Shown here piece after piece: positions 1 to 8,298 of a stretch of DNA of 23,290 bases. Under the pieces are notes generated by a model. The model was not told the DNA's origin, made no database searches, and was given only the letters and a program-made list of their open reading frames with translations. The first letter of the stretch is position 1. Each line of letters begins with the position of its first letter. This DNA comes from Pseudomonadota bacterium (GTDB lineage: Bacteria > Pseudomonadota > Gammaproteobacteria > Burkholderiales > Burkholderiaceae_D), in the NCBI GenBank assembly GCA_018241865.1, contig JAFECY010000088.1, positions 1 through 23,290 on the forward strand, given 5' to 3'. The position numbers and the translations under genes were made by a program.

Positions 1-415
1 AATTGGATTTCTCCGGGAGATTGGATCCGCCAATATTTCCAAGTGTCGAGTTGGTAACCCACGGAAGGTTGCCAAGCACGAGAATGGAACCTGACTTGGA
101 CGAAAACTCTTCTTTCCAGTTCTTTGAGAAAAAATCAGCGGATTCAAGTCGAATTTTTTCGGCTTCCGCGAGACCTGAAGTGCCCGCTTGGAGACGGGTC
201 AGATAAGAGTCGTTGATCTCGAAGCCGATTACCTCTTTTGCGGAAGAGAATTCTTTTGCTGCAGCGTAAACGAATGCACCAATGCCACACGTCGGTTCAA
301 TAACAACGTCTGGTGAAATTCCATGCGAGCGCAAGATGGCGCACACATCTTGCGCCAAAGATTGTGGTGTCTGGAAATCACCAAATTCGATTTTTAATCT
401 TTTTGCATGACTCAA
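1..415 (-). CDS. Adenine-specific DNA methyltransferase of a type II R-M system (C-terminus beyond window)
   Basis: Only the first 138 residues are visible; the gene continues past the left edge. It probably methylates adenine at the site cut by the neighbouring endonuclease. Visible motifs are GDFQTP (residues 12-17), typical near the N-terminus of N6-adenine methylases; the SAM-binding motif I EPTCGIGAF (40-48); an acidic GFEIND (64-69); and the catalytic motif IV as NLPW (116-119) followed by VTN. NLPW is a variant of the usual NPPW/NPPY. I chose the TTG at 415-413 as start because GAGGGA lies 7 nt upstream and no ATG in this frame precedes the conserved motifs. This TTG overlaps the TGA of the endonuclease gene (TTGA), suggesting translational coupling. 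Base composition is less GC-rich than the core genes. The family is clear; subtype and target site are not. Confidence 0.85.
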   Translation of the reverse strand, partial: MSHAKRLKIEFGDFQTPQSLAQDVCAILRSHGISPDVVIEPTCGIGAFVYAAAKEFSSAKEVIGFEINDSYLTRLQAGTSGLAEAEKIRLESADFFSKNWKEEFSSKSGSILVLGNLPWVTNSTLGNIGGSNLPEKSN

Positions 416-1080
416 GAGAATGTCCCTCGATACACCGCAACCACGCCAGGCACAGCGCCTGCTTTCTCAATGACGCGCGTGTATTGTAGCCGCCATTGCA
501 AGGCGTTGGATATCGTCAAGTAGCCTTGGTCTGGCGGATTTTTCTGAATTTCCTGTGCGAGAGCATGCAATTCAATTTCATCTACCGGGAGATTTTTTTC
601 TGACATAAAGGCAGCGATATCGTCAGTATTCCCTTCGTTGGCAAGAATGTCTCGCAGCCCCTTTGTCATTTGAAAATCAGCAGTTTGCTTTTTCTCTACA
701 AATATCGCGTCTGTGATCTTGAGCGTTGATGTCCTCAACCGTTCATCGTCCATCTTGTCATAAACAAAAATAATCAACGAGTAGCCGAGCCCATAGATTT
801 TTTGCCGCGCCGATTTGAATGGACATGAAGATTGCGGCTGGCGCGTACTGGTAACTTTCATGTCCACGTGAAGACTTGGGAAATCAATCCCGGATGCCGA
901 ATTTCCTGCCGCGAATGCATATTTCTTTTTGGTCAAATAGATTCGGAACTTGTGTTCCAGGTATGTGCCGACGGCTTTCCCATCCGTTACGCCAAAGAGA
1001 GAAGGTTCAGAATGCGTGCTTTCTTCAGAAGAGAAGAGTTTCGCTTCCTTGCACAGAATTTCTATCGTTAATGCTTTCAT
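412..1080 (-). CDS. Type II restriction endonuclease, PD-(D/E)XK type
   Basis: A 222-residue protein. It shows a probable PD-(D/E)XK nuclease core: Asp66 in SGIDFP, then after six residues Asp73-Met-Lys75 (VDMKVTS), with Glu42 in YLEHKF as a possible earlier acidic ligand. The role follows from this motif plus the directly adjoining, overlapping methyltransferase gene. The ATG at 1080 is preferred over the ATG at 1122 because GGGGAG sits 4-6 nt upstream and the extra 14 residues have no ribosome site. The order is R then M on the same strand with no controller gene visible between mnmA and it. The 126 bp up to the mnmA stop hold no obvious terminator. Cleavage specificity cannot be read from sequence. 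Less GC-rich composition than mnmA suggests horizontal acquisition. Confidence 0.75.
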   Translation of the reverse strand: MKALTIEILCKEAKLFSSEESTHSEPSLFGVTDGKAVGTYLEHKFRIYLTKKKYAFAAGNSASGIDFPSLHVDMKVTSTRQPQSSCPFKSARQKIYGLGYSLIIFVYDKMDDERLRTSTLKITDAIFVEKKQTADFQMTKGLRDILANEGNTDDIAAFMSEKNLPVDEIELHALAQEIQKNPPDQGYLTISNALQWRLQYTRVIEKAGAVPGVVAVYRGTFS

Positions 1081-1206
1081 GAATCTCCCCAATGGAATAT
1101 GAGCTTGGCGTCGGAATGCCATTTTGGCGATATCAACTTCAACCTAAACTCGTGCAATTGCCATCTGCGCCGCTGGTTGCGATGCGAACGAGTTCTTTGT
1201 GAGCGA

Positions 1207-2307
1207 TCAGCGTGTCGAGCTATCGATAATGCCGCCACCCAAACACACCTCGCCCTGATACAGCACCGCCGACTGCCCCGGCGTCACCGCCCATTGCGGC
1301 GCATCGAAATCCAGCCGGAAACGTTCGCCGCCATCGCCATGCAAGGTACAGGCGACATCGGCTTGCCGGTAGCGCGTCTTGGCTGACAGCGCGCCGTCGG
1401 CCGGTGTCGCGCCGGCGATCCAGCTTGCTTGCCCGGCGGCCAGCGTGGACGACAGCAGCCAGGGATGGTCGTGACCCTGCACCACATACAGGATGTTGGC
1501 GTCCACATCTTTCTTCGCCACGTACCAGGGGTCGCTGTCGCCGCTGTCGTTCTTGTGACTTTTCATGCCGCCGATGCCGATGCCTTTTCTCTGCCCCAAA
1601 GTGTAGAAAGACAGGCCGACATGCTCGCCGATGGTCTGGCCTTCCGGCGTCTTCATCGGGCCGTGCTGGTAAGACAGGTAGCGGTTGAGAAATTCGCGGA
1701 ACGGCCGCTCGCCGATGAAGCAGATGCCGGTCGAATCCTTCTTGGTCGCGTTCGGCAGTTGCAATTTCTCGGCGATCTTGCGCACTTCGGTTTTGGGAAT
1801 CTCGCCGAGCGGGAACAGAGTTTTCGATAATTGCGCTTGATTCAGCCGGTGCAGAAAATAGCTCTGGTCTTTGCTGTGATCGAGCGCCTTCAGCAATTCA
1901 AAGCGGCCATCGACTTCGCGGACTCGGGCATAGTGGCCGGTGGCGATCAGGTCGGCGCCGAGCTTCATCGCATGGTCGAGGAAAGCCTTGAACTTGATTT
2001 CGGCATTGCACAGCACGTCCGGGTTGGGCGTGCGGCCGGCTTGGTATTCGCGCAGGAATTCGGCGAACACGCGGTCCTTGTATTCGGCGGCGAAGTTGAC
2101 CGCTTCGATATCGACGCCCACCACGTCGGCGACGCTGACGGCGTCGAGCCAGTCTTGGCGGGTCGAGCAGTATTCGTCGTCGTCATCGTCTTCCCAGTTC
2201 TTCATGAACAGGCCGATCACTTCGTAGCCTTGCTCTTTCAAGAGCCAAGCCGAGACCGACGAATCGACGCCGCCGGACATGCCGATGACAATTTTTTTCT
2301 TAGCCAT
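1207..2307 (-). CDS. mnmA: tRNA-specific 2-thiouridylase MnmA
   Basis: A 366-residue cytoplasmic enzyme (E. coli MnmA is 368). It activates U34 of the Lys, Glu and Gln tRNAs with ATP and inserts sulfur delivered by the Tus relay, giving 2-thiouridine. Visible are the PP-loop ATP motif SGGVDSS (11-17), catalytic Asp98 and Cys100 in NPDVLCN, the second catalytic Cys196 in [11 protein letters not shown], and the C-terminal beta-barrel ending in CLGGGIID. An acidic run EDDDDDEY (39-46) is present. The ATG at 2307 is preceded by AGGGA and lies inside the end of the Nudix gene (8-nt overlap), so the two are co-transcribed and probably coupled. The same nudJ-mnmA pairing occurs in E. coli. Identification is secure. 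Confidence 0.97.
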   Translation of the reverse strand: MAKKKIVIGMSGGVDSSVSAWLLKEQGYEVIGLFMKNWEDDDDDEYCSTRQDWLDAVSVADVVGVDIEAVNFAAEYKDRVFAEFLREYQAGRTPNPDVLCNAEIKFKAFLDHAMKLGADLIATGHYARVREVDGRFELLKALDHSKDQSYFLHRLNQAQLSKTLFPLGEIPKTEVRKIAEKLQLPNATKKDSTGICFIGERPFREFLNRYLSYQHGPMKTPEGQTIGEHVGLSFYTLGQRKGIGIGGMKSHKNDSGDSDPWYVAKKDVDANILYVVQGHDHPWLLSSTLAAGQASWIAGATPADGALSAKTRYRQADVACTLHGDGGERFRLDFDAPQWAVTPGQSAVLYQGEVCLGGGIIDSSTR

Positions 2308-2785
2308 CCATCGTCCCTATCGCGGTCGGATGGGTGTACAGCAGCGACAGCGGCGCGCGCTGGCCTTTTAGGTAATCGTCGATGCACTGCATGACCAGCG
2401 GGCTGCGGTGGCGCTGCCGGGTATCGAGCAATTCTTCGTAAGTCATCCACACCGTGCGCAAGATGCCGTGATCGAGCGGACGGTCGTGCAGCGCGCCGAG
2501 CGTGCCGGCGAAGGCGAAGCGCAGGTAAGTCACTTCCTTTTGCGTGCGCGAAGAGAGATAGCGCGACATATAGACGCCGACCAGCGCGGTCGGGGTGAAA
2601 TCGTGCGCGGCTTCTTCCAGGGTTTCGCGAGCGACCGCTTGTTCCAGCGATTCGCCCGGATCGAGGTGGCCGGCTGGTTGATTGAAGCAGACGCCGTCGC
2701 TGGTTTTTTCTTCCACCAGCAGGAAGCGGCCGTCGCGCTCGATGATAGCGGCGACGGTGACGGATGGTTTCCAAGTATGCGACAT
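2300..2785 (-). CDS. nudJ: Nudix hydrolase, NudJ-like phosphatase
   Basis: A 161-residue Nudix protein (E. coli NudJ is 153). The family hydrolyses nucleoside tri- and diphosphates and, in E. coli, the thiamine precursor HMP-PP. The Nudix box runs from GHLDPGES to [11 protein letters not shown] (residues about 39-63). The metal-binding REXXEE is intact, but the usual Gly near the end of the box is Ala. NQPAGHLD and the C-terminal [17 protein letters not shown] match the NudJ subgroup. It overlaps mnmA by 8 nt, as in the enterobacterial nudJ-mnmA pair, which supports the symbol. The start at 2785 has only a G-rich upstream stretch and no classical ribosome site; a longer reading frame over the same bases is a shadow. 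The substrate is inferred. Confidence 0.85.
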   Translation of the reverse strand: MSHTWKPSVTVAAIIERDGRFLLVEEKTSDGVCFNQPAGHLDPGESLEQAVARETLEEAAHDFTPTALVGVYMSRYLSSRTQKEVTYLRFAFAGTLGALHDRPLDHGILRTVWMTYEELLDTRQRHRSPLVMQCIDDYLKGQRAPLSLLYTHPTAIGTMDG

Positions 2786-2875
2786 GGCGGCGGGCGGGGA
2801 AAATGGCGCGAAAAAAGATGCTCATTTTACCTTGTCGTCAAAGTGGGCATTGAGGGTAATGTGGCTGGCAATGAT

Positions 2876-2904
2876 TTGGTGAAACCGCAAAAAAACGGCA
2901 CAAT
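2876..2904 (+). promoter_or_regulatory. Possible sigma-70 promoter for panD
   Basis: TTGGTG (2876-2881) and CACAAT (2899-2904) are 17 nt apart, 125 nt before the panD start, in the gap between the divergent nudJ and panD. Each box matches the consensus at only 3-4 of 6 positions, so this is a weak call by eye. Confidence 0.25.
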
Positions 2905-3028
2905 GCTGTCTCGCACCATTTTTGTGCTTGGCTTCCCCGGAAATGCCGTCAAACCAGCGGCCCGAGCGATTGTTCGGTTTGCGTTACCATTCCCGTCGGA
3001 TAGCATTCAGGACTGTCAGGAGATTCAG

Positions 3029-3388
3029 ATGCAACGTGTCATGCTTCGCGCCAAAATTCATCGGGTGACTGTGACCCAAGCCGACCTTCACTACGAAGGT
3101 TCGTGCGGGATCGACGAAAACCTGCTGGAAGCGGCCGATATCAAGGAATTTGAAAAGATCGAGTTGTACAACGTCGATAATGGCGAGCGCTTCTCGACCT
3201 ACGCCATCAAGGGCAAGCGCGGCAGCGGCGAGATTTCGCTCAACGGCGCAGCAGCGCGTCGGGCGCACTTGGGCGATTTGCTCATCATCTGCACCTATGC
3301 GCCGATGACGGTTGCCGAGGCCGAAACTTATCAGCCGAAAATTGTTTTTGTCGATGACAAAAACCAGATGACCGGCTTGAAAAAATAA
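3029..3388 (+). CDS. panD: Aspartate 1-decarboxylase (pyruvoyl-dependent)
   Basis: A 119-residue proenzyme (E. coli PanD is 126). It decarboxylates L-aspartate to beta-alanine for pantothenate and coenzyme A. The chain self-cleaves between Gly24 and Ser25, seen here in [10 protein letters not shown], and Ser25 becomes the pyruvoyl group. Lys9, Arg54 and Tyr58, all implicated in substrate binding or catalysis in the E. coli enzyme, are at the same positions. The reading frame extends far upstream, but the ATG at 3029 is clearly the start: AGGAG lies 6 nt before it and homology begins there. It stands alone on the plus strand, divergent from nudJ and followed by repeat copy 1. No other pantothenate gene is in the window. 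Confidence 0.96.
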   Translation: MQRVMLRAKIHRVTVTQADLHYEGSCGIDENLLEAADIKEFEKIELYNVDNGERFSTYAIKGKRGSGEISLNGAAARRAHLGDLLIICTYAPMTVAEAETYQPKIVFVDDKNQMTGLKK

Positions 3389-3437
3389 ATCAGTACCAGC
3401 GACGCTTCCGCAGAGAAGCGCAATGAAAAACATCAGT

Positions 3438-3608
3438 CAGTCACGATGACGATAGCAGCATTACCTGCGCTCCTTCCCCTTCAAGGGGAAGGTTGGGATG
3501 GGGATGGGGTATGTTCAACGCGAATAACCCATCCCCATCCTGGCCCTCCCCTTGAAGGGGAGGGGACGTAATGGTGCACTGTCGTCGGTATCCCTGACTA
3601 CTGAGTAA
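3438..3608 (+). repeat. Dispersed palindromic repeat, copy 1 (panD-pntA gap)
   Basis: Fills most of the panD-pntA gap. The core (about 3470-3566) has a left arm with the short palindrome CTTCCCCTTCAAGGGGAAG followed by TTGGGATGGGGATGGGG, a short loop, then CCCATCCCCATCC and a second palindrome CTCCCCTTGAAGGGGAG. The two arms can pair into one long hairpin, and each end can also fold on itself. Outside the core, CAGTCA...GACGATAGCAGC on the left and a conserved GAGTAA exactly 35 nt after the right arm match the other two copies. The repeat ends 18 nt before the pntA ATG, leaving just the ribosome site. No reading frame is evident. Confidence 0.9.
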
Positions 3609-3626
3609 ACAGAAGAGGAAAAAATC

Positions 3627-5213
3627 ATGGCATTAACAATCGGTGTGCCAAGGGAAATCTTTGCGGGCGAAAAGCGCGTGGCGACGGTGCCCGAGGTGGC
3701 GGAAAAACTCATCAAGCTCGGCTTCGCGGTGACGGTCGAATCTGGCGCGGGCGATGACGCCAACTTCAACGACGACGCCTACCGTGCCGCCGGCGCGCAG
3801 ATCGCCGAGAGTGCGGCCAAGCTGTGGGCGACGGCCGACATCGTGTTCAAGGTGCGCGCACCGAACGCCGATGAAGTCGCGTTGATGCGCGAAGGCACCA
3901 CGCTGATTTCTTTCATCTGGCCGGCGCAGAATCCCGATTTGATGCAGCAACTGGCGGCCAGGAAAGTGACCGTGCTGGCCATCGACGCGTTGCCGCGCCA
4001 ATTGAGCCGCGCGCAGAAAATGGATGCACTGACTTCGACTGCCGGTGTCAGCGGCTATCGTGCCGTGATCGAAGCCGCCAATGCCTTCGGCCGCTTCTTC
4101 AACGGCCAGATCACTGCCGCCGGCAAAATTCCGCCGGCCAAGGTGTTCGTCGCCGGTGCCGGTGTGGCGGGTCTGGCTGCCATCGGCACTGCTGCGAATT
4201 TGGGCGCGATCGTGCGCGCCAACGATACCCGCGCCGAAGTGGCCGATCAGGTCAAGTCGCTCGGCGGCGAATTCGTCAAAGTCGATTACGAAGAAGAAGG
4301 TTCCGGCGGCGGCGGCTATGCCAAGGTGATGTCGGAAGACTTCCAGCAAGCGCAGCGCGAGATGTACGCAACTCAAGCGCGCGAAGCGGACATCATCATC
4401 ACCACCGCGCTGATTCCCGGCAAGCCCGCGCCGAAACTCATCACCGCCGAGATGGTGCAATCGATGAAGCCGGGCAGCGTGATCGTTGACATGGCGGGCG
4501 AGCAGGGCGGTAATTGCGAATTGACCGAGCCGGGTGCAGCCGTGGTCAAACATGGTGTGACCATCATCGGTTACACCGATCTGCCTTCGCGCCTGGCTCG
4601 GCAATCTTCGACGCTGTACGCCAGCAATCTGCTGCGCCTGACCGAAGAATTGTGCAAGACCAAGGACGGCGTCATCAACGTCAACATGGACGACGACGCC
4701 ATACGCGGCCTGACCGTCATCAAGAACGGCGACGTCACCTGGCCTGCGCCGGCGCTCAAGCTGCCGGCTCCGCCTGCCGCTAAGTCGGCTGCAGCCGCCG
4801 CACCTGCACCGAAAGCACACGGCCACGGTGCGCCGAGCGCGCCGATGTCCGGTACGTCGCTGGCCATCGTGTTCGGCATTGCCGCCGCGCTGTTCTGGCT
4901 GATCGGTGCGTATGCGCCGGCTGCTTTCCTCGGCCACTTCACGGTGTTCGTGCTGGCTTGCTTCATCGGCTACATGGTGGTGTGGAATGTCACGCCGTCG
5001 CTGCACACGCCGCTGATGAGCGTGACCAATGCGATTTCCAGCATCATCGCCATCGGTGCACTGGTGCAGATCGCGCCGCCGCTGGCAGGCACGGTCGAGC
5101 GTCCGGCCGACTGGATTCGCTGGCTGGCGGTGATCGGCATCGTGCTCACCACCATCAACATGTTCGGCGGTTTCGCCGTCACTCGCCGCATGCTGGCGAT
5201 GTTCCGTAAATAA
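3627..5213 (+). CDS. pntA: NAD(P) transhydrogenase subunit alpha
   Basis: A 528-residue inner-membrane subunit of the proton-translocating transhydrogenase, which passes hydride from NADH to NADP+ using the proton gradient. The cytoplasmic NAD(H)-binding domain I covers residues 1 to about 380, with GVPREIFAGEKRVA at the start, the RAQKMDALTS loop at 128-137 (the RxQxxD loop contacting NAD) and the Rossmann motif VAGAGVAGLAAIG near 175-187. An Ala/Pro-rich linker follows (about 380-408), then four likely membrane helices. Domain I and the membrane part are in one chain, as in E. coli PntA (510), rather than split into two genes as in many alphaproteobacteria. GAGGA lies 8 nt before the ATG. 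pntB follows after 15 nt. Confidence 0.97.
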   Translation: MALTIGVPREIFAGEKRVATVPEVAEKLIKLGFAVTVESGAGDDANFNDDAYRAAGAQIAESAAKLWATADIVFKVRAPNADEVALMREGTTLISFIWPAQNPDLMQQLAARKVTVLAIDALPRQLSRAQKMDALTSTAGVSGYRAVIEAANAFGRFFNGQITAAGKIPPAKVFVAGAGVAGLAAIGTAANLGAIVRANDTRAEVADQVKSLGGEFVKVDYEEEGSGGGGYAKVMSEDFQQAQREMYATQAREADIIITTALIPGKPAPKLITAEMVQSMKPGSVIVDMAGEQGGNCELTEPGAAVVKHGVTIIGYTDLPSRLARQSSTLYASNLLRLTEELCKTKDGVINVNMDDDAIRGLTVIKNGDVTWPAPALKLPAPPAAKSAAAAAPAPKAHGHGAPSAPMSGTSLAIVFGIAAALFWLIGAYAPAAFLGHFTVFVLACFIGYMVVWNVTPSLHTPLMSVTNAISSIIAIGALVQIAPPLAGTVERPADWIRWLAVIGIVLTTINMFGGFAVTRRMLAMFRK

Positions 5214-5228
5214 GAAAGGCGACGAGCA

Positions 5229-6650
5229 ATGTCTGACAGCCTCACTAGCGTCGCCTACATCGGCGCGACCATCCTCTTTATCTTGAGCCTCGGCGGTCTT
5301 TCGCATCCTGAGACATCGCGGCGCGGCAACCTGTACGGCATGATCGGCATGGCCATCGCCGTGCTGGCCACCGTGCTCGGCCCGCGCGTGGCGACGGCCG
5401 GCCTCCCCTGGATCATCGGCGCGATGGTCGCCGGCGGCGCGATCGGTTTGTACGCCGCGCGCGTCGTGCAGATGACGCAGATGCCGGAACTGGTCGCGCT
5501 GATGCACAGCCTGGTCGGCCTCGCCGCCACGCTGGTCGGCTACGCCAGCTATATCGACCCGGCGGCCTCGCACGGTTTCTCCGGCGCGGAAAAGACCATC
5601 CACGAACTGGAAATTTATGTCGGCATCCTGATCGGCGCGATCACCTTCTCCGGTTCGCTGATCGCCTTCGGAAAACTGTCGGCGCGCATCGGTGGCAAGC
5701 CCTTGCTGTTGCCGGGGCGTCACTTGCTGAACCTGATCGCGCTGCTGGTGGTGGTGTATTTCGGCGTGCAATTCGTCCGCGCCGAATCGATCCAGGCCGG
5801 CATGACGCCGCTGATCGTGATGACCGTGATCGCCCTGCTGTTCGGCATCCACATGGTGATGGCGATCGGCGGCGCGGACATGCCGGTGGTGGTGTCCATG
5901 CTCAACAGCTATTCCGGCTGGGCGGCAGCGGCGACCGGCTTCATGCTGTCGAACGATTTGCTGATCGTCACCGGTGCGCTGGTGGGGTCAAGCGGCGCGA
6001 TCCTGTCCTACATCATGTGTCGCGCCATGAACCGCAATTTCATCAGCGTGATCGCCGGCGGTTTCGGCAGCGGCGCGGGCAAACCGGCTGCCGTCAAGGG
6101 CGAAGCGCAACCGGCCGGCGAAGTGGTCGCGGTCAGCGCGGTGGAAACCGCCGAACTGCTGCGCGAAGCGAAGAACGTCATCATCGTTCCCGGCTACGGC
6201 ATGGCGGTGGCGCAGGCGCAGCACACCGTCAACGAGATCACCCAGTACCTGCGCGAGAAAGGCGTCAACGTGCGCTTCGGCATCCACCCGGTGGCAGGCC
6301 GCATGCCCGGCCACATGAACGTGTTGCTGGCGGAAGCGAAAGTTCCCTATGACATCGTGATGGAGATGGACGAGATCAACGCCGATTTCCCCGACACCGA
6401 CGTGGCGATGGTGATCGGCGCCAACGACATCGTCAATCCATCGGCTGCCGAAGACCCAACCAGCCCGATCGCCGGCATGCCGGTGCTGGAAGTGTGGAAA
6501 GCCAAGACCTCCATCGTGATGAAACGTTCGATGGCATCCGGTTACGCCGGCGTGGACAATCCGCTGTTCTACAAGGACAACAACCGCATGTTGTTTGGCG
6601 ATGCGAAGAAGATGCTGGATGAGGTGCTGGTGGCTTTGAAGGCTGGGTGA
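5229..6650 (+). CDS. pntB: NAD(P) transhydrogenase subunit beta
   Basis: A 473-residue partner of PntA (E. coli PntB is 462). The N-terminal half, residues 1 to about 265, is a string of hydrophobic helices (E. coli PntB has nine) forming most of the proton channel. The C-terminal domain III binds NADP(H): it shows [15 protein letters not shown], the [18 protein letters not shown] segment, GANDIVNP and a terminal [16 protein letters not shown] loop, all characteristic of the family. The gene begins 15 nt after pntA with a modest AAGG upstream, so the two form an operon. A strong intrinsic terminator follows 18 nt after the stop. Identification is secure. Confidence 0.97.
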   Translation: MSDSLTSVAYIGATILFILSLGGLSHPETSRRGNLYGMIGMAIAVLATVLGPRVATAGLPWIIGAMVAGGAIGLYAARVVQMTQMPELVALMHSLVGLAATLVGYASYIDPAASHGFSGAEKTIHELEIYVGILIGAITFSGSLIAFGKLSARIGGKPLLLPGRHLLNLIALLVVVYFGVQFVRAESIQAGMTPLIVMTVIALLFGIHMVMAIGGADMPVVVSMLNSYSGWAAAATGFMLSNDLLIVTGALVGSSGAILSYIMCRAMNRNFISVIAGGFGSGAGKPAAVKGEAQPAGEVVAVSAVETAELLREAKNVIIVPGYGMAVAQAQHTVNEITQYLREKGVNVRFGIHPVAGRMPGHMNVLLAEAKVPYDIVMEMDEINADFPDTDVAMVIGANDIVNPSAAEDPTSPIAGMPVLEVWKAKTSIVMKRSMASGYAGVDNPLFYKDNNRMLFGDAKKMLDEVLVALKAG

Positions 6651-6667
6651 TTGTTTCGGCGCTCGAT

Positions 6668-6699
6668 GAAAAACCGCGTGATTGCCACGCGGTTTTTTT
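6668..6699 (+). terminator. Intrinsic terminator after pntB
   Basis: A 10-bp perfect stem, AAACCGCGTG (6671-6680) pairing with CACGCGGTTT (6686-6695), with a 5-nt loop ATTGC and a run of seven T (6693-6699). It lies 18 nt after the pntB stop in the right direction and should end the pntAB transcript. Confidence 0.88.
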
Positions 6700-6733
6700 A
6701 TGTCATGCATCAAGAAAATGTGAGTGCCCTCAT

Positions 6734-7042
6734 TTATTTTGATTTGTGCAGTTTTTTATCACGTGGGCGCAATGGAAAATTCTGTTCCAATTCGGAAATA
6801 AATTTTGCTGGATCAATTTTCATCGCGGCGGCGAGATAGATAAACTCGACAATATCAATACGTCGCTCCCCCGCCTCTACCTTTGCAATGAAGGACTGTG
6901 GTTTTTGAAGCACCGCCGCAAGTTGTGCTTGGGTAAGGCCGGCCTCATTTCTCGCCGCCTTGATTTTGGCGAGAAACAAACCATACGCAGATGAGTAACG
7001 AGTCTTCAAGACAAGAATGAGCTTTTGATAATAGTTGCTCAT
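6734..7042 (-). CDS. XRE-family helix-turn-helix transcriptional regulator
   Basis: A 102-residue protein with a Cro/CI-type DNA-binding domain at about residues 28-78: a helix ending in ARNEAGLTQAQLAAVL, a turn, and the recognition segment QKPQSFIAKVEAGERRIDIVEF. The rest is a short basic C-terminus (RPRDKKLHKSK) with no sensor domain, so it is probably a small dimeric repressor. AGG lies 8 nt before the ATG at 7042. A perfect 13-bp palindrome 15 bp upstream of the start is a natural candidate for its own operator. It is divergent from the lipoprotein gene. Its targets are unknown, and I do not assign it to a toxin-antitoxin pair because no toxin-like partner is adjacent. Confidence 0.8.
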   Translation of the reverse strand: MSNYYQKLILVLKTRYSSAYGLFLAKIKAARNEAGLTQAQLAAVLQKPQSFIAKVEAGERRIDIVEFIYLAAAMKIDPAKFISELEQNFPLRPRDKKLHKSK

Positions 7043-7056
7043 TCTTCAACCTAATA

Positions 7057-7069
7057 TGGGATAATCCCA
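7057..7069. promoter_or_regulatory. 13-bp palindrome, candidate operator
   Basis: TGGGATAATCCCA is a perfect inverted repeat around one central base. It lies in the gap between the divergent XRE regulator and lipoprotein genes, 15 bp upstream of the regulator's ATG. Its position and symmetry fit a dimeric repressor site; binding by the neighbouring regulator is inferred. Confidence 0.4.
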
Positions 7070-7187
7070 AAACAGGATTTTTCGGTGTGTTTTGTAAAGA
7101 CGTTGATTGGCGTAGGTTGAGGCGTTCATCTGCTACTCGCGCCAATTTATTTTGTTTGTTTTGTTTTCCGCTCTGAAAGAGGAATGC

Positions 7188-7571
7188 ATGAAAAAATTAA
7201 TTCTTTGTCTCGGTATGGTGGTTGCACTCATTTCTGGGTGTGCTTCCTCTGGCAACGCTGCTATTAAGGAGGAAACAAACGAAACATTGGCGCAGAAAAT
7301 CCAGATCGGTAAAACCACGCAATCCCAAATTCGCTCTATGTTTGGAGAGCCGATGAGCACTGGCACCGGGGCCACGGTTCAAGAAACAAGCTGGATGTAT
7401 ATGTTCACGGGCTATCGAGCCGATGCGAAAACCTTTATTCCGATTGTGGGCGGATTTATCGGCAGTTCGAACACGCAGCACAATATGCTGACGATCAATT
7501 TCGATAAGCGCGGCATTGTTTCAAATTACCGGTTTAACGCATCGAATATGAAAGCGGGAATGATGCAATAA
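7188..7571 (+). CDS. Lipoprotein with BamE/SmpA-OmlA-like domain
   Basis: A 127-residue predicted lipoprotein. The N-terminus MKKLILCLGMVVALISGC has a short basic n-region, a hydrophobic core and a lipobox I-S-G-Cys18. The following residues (SSGNAA) lack the Asp+2 retention signal, so an outer-membrane location is likely. After that comes a segment like the BamE/SmpA-OmlA fold: LAQKIQIGKTTQSQIRSMFGEP and an aromatic strand TSWMYMFTGYR. It is not BamE itself: this is not the usual bamE context and the C-terminal half differs. The ATG at 7188 has AGAGGA upstream and begins the signal peptide, so it is preferred to the upstream ATG at 7152. Function is unknown. Confidence 0.75.
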   Translation: MKKLILCLGMVVALISGCASSGNAAIKEETNETLAQKIQIGKTTQSQIRSMFGEPMSTGTGATVQETSWMYMFTGYRADAKTFIPIVGGFIGSSNTQHNMLTINFDKRGIVSNYRFNASNMKAGMMQ

Positions 7572-7684
7572 GCTCGGAGTGGCGACTGCTCCCCTTCAAT
7601 TTTGGCTCAACATTTTTCCTGCAGAAGGTAGGCGGTTTACTCACTCCGCAGGAATATTTTTCCTTATACAAAGGAGCATTGACT

Positions 7685-8275
7685 ATGTCGCCAACTCCAC
7701 CGCCGATTCCTTCAAGCGCGCCTACGAAGACCGCTGAATCGCACATTGCCAATTTCCAGCCTAGAAAACCCAGCGCAGCAGGAAAAATTCTCAAGTGGCT
7801 AATATTGACGCCCATCCTTGTCGTGCTGGTTCTTATCGTTGCTGGCGCTATTTATCTATTCACGCCTCGTGGAATGGCGGATCGTTTAATGATCCGCGTA
7901 AATAAACAGCTTCCCGCATGCGGAAGTGTGCTTGTCTTCGATGAGATTACTCAGCAATACGGCAAGTTCGTATCTCAGGTAAGCACGCTTTTGCCTACCA
8001 GCCTGCTATTTGATGTTCGGCGAGCAAAACAGATCGATTCAAGTAGTGGCGTTGCATCACGTTATTGTGAAGCTGAATACAGTTCCGTCGCTGGGTCTGG
8101 CACGTTCAGATACAAGCTGGAATGGTATGACGCGAATAATCCCTCAGTCGAAAATCTGGTGGTCAAGATTGATGACGCCAGCGCACCGGAACTCGCGAGA
8201 GCCGCGGCAAAAATGCTGAACAAAACACCGGGCGAAATAAAAGACCAGTTCGATCACTTCATCGGTAACAAATAA
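7685..8275 (+). CDS. Hypothetical single-pass membrane protein with Pro-rich N-terminus
   Basis: A 196-residue protein I do not recognise. It opens with a Pro/Ser-rich stretch (SPTPPPIPSSAP), then a basic segment, one strong membrane helix at about residues 35-58 (WLILTPILVVLVLIVAGAIYLF), and a soluble remainder of about 135 residues with two Cys (ACGS and RYCEAEY) that could form a disulfide if the domain is periplasmic. The ATG at 7685 is chosen because AGGAG lies 8 nt before it; the in-frame TTG at 7679 is too close to that site. It follows the lipoprotein gene after 113 bp and precedes the GYF_2/RDD gene by 23 bp, so co-transcription with the latter is likely. No function is assigned. Confidence 0.65.
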   Translation: MSPTPPPIPSSAPTKTAESHIANFQPRKPSAAGKILKWLILTPILVVLVLIVAGAIYLFTPRGMADRLMIRVNKQLPACGSVLVFDEITQQYGKFVSQVSTLLPTSLLFDVRRAKQIDSSSGVASRYCEAEYSSVAGSGTFRYKLEWYDANNPSVENLVVKIDDASAPELARAAAKMLNKTPGEIKDQFDHFIGNK

Positions 8276-8298
8276 TTCAAAAATAAACGGGGAGCAGC

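Noticed and set aside
2238..2825. Arg-rich 195-codon frame on the minus strand
   Set aside because: It overlaps nudJ in another frame of the same strand and has no family signature.
3470..3566. Ordinary intrinsic terminator for panD
   Set aside because: The hairpin lacks a T-run, and the same structure with conserved flanks recurs twice in the window, so it is a dispersed repeat, although it might still impede transcription.
3633..5852. Long open frame (739 codons) on the minus strand
   Set aside because: It lies antisense to pntA and pntB, is rich in His, Arg, Asp and Gln as expected of a mirror frame of GC-rich coding DNA, and shows no domain.
7572..7684. Intrinsic terminator after the lipoprotein gene
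   Set aside because: CCTGC and GCAGG before ATATTTTT form only a 5-bp stem with a loop of about 26 nt, too weak to call.
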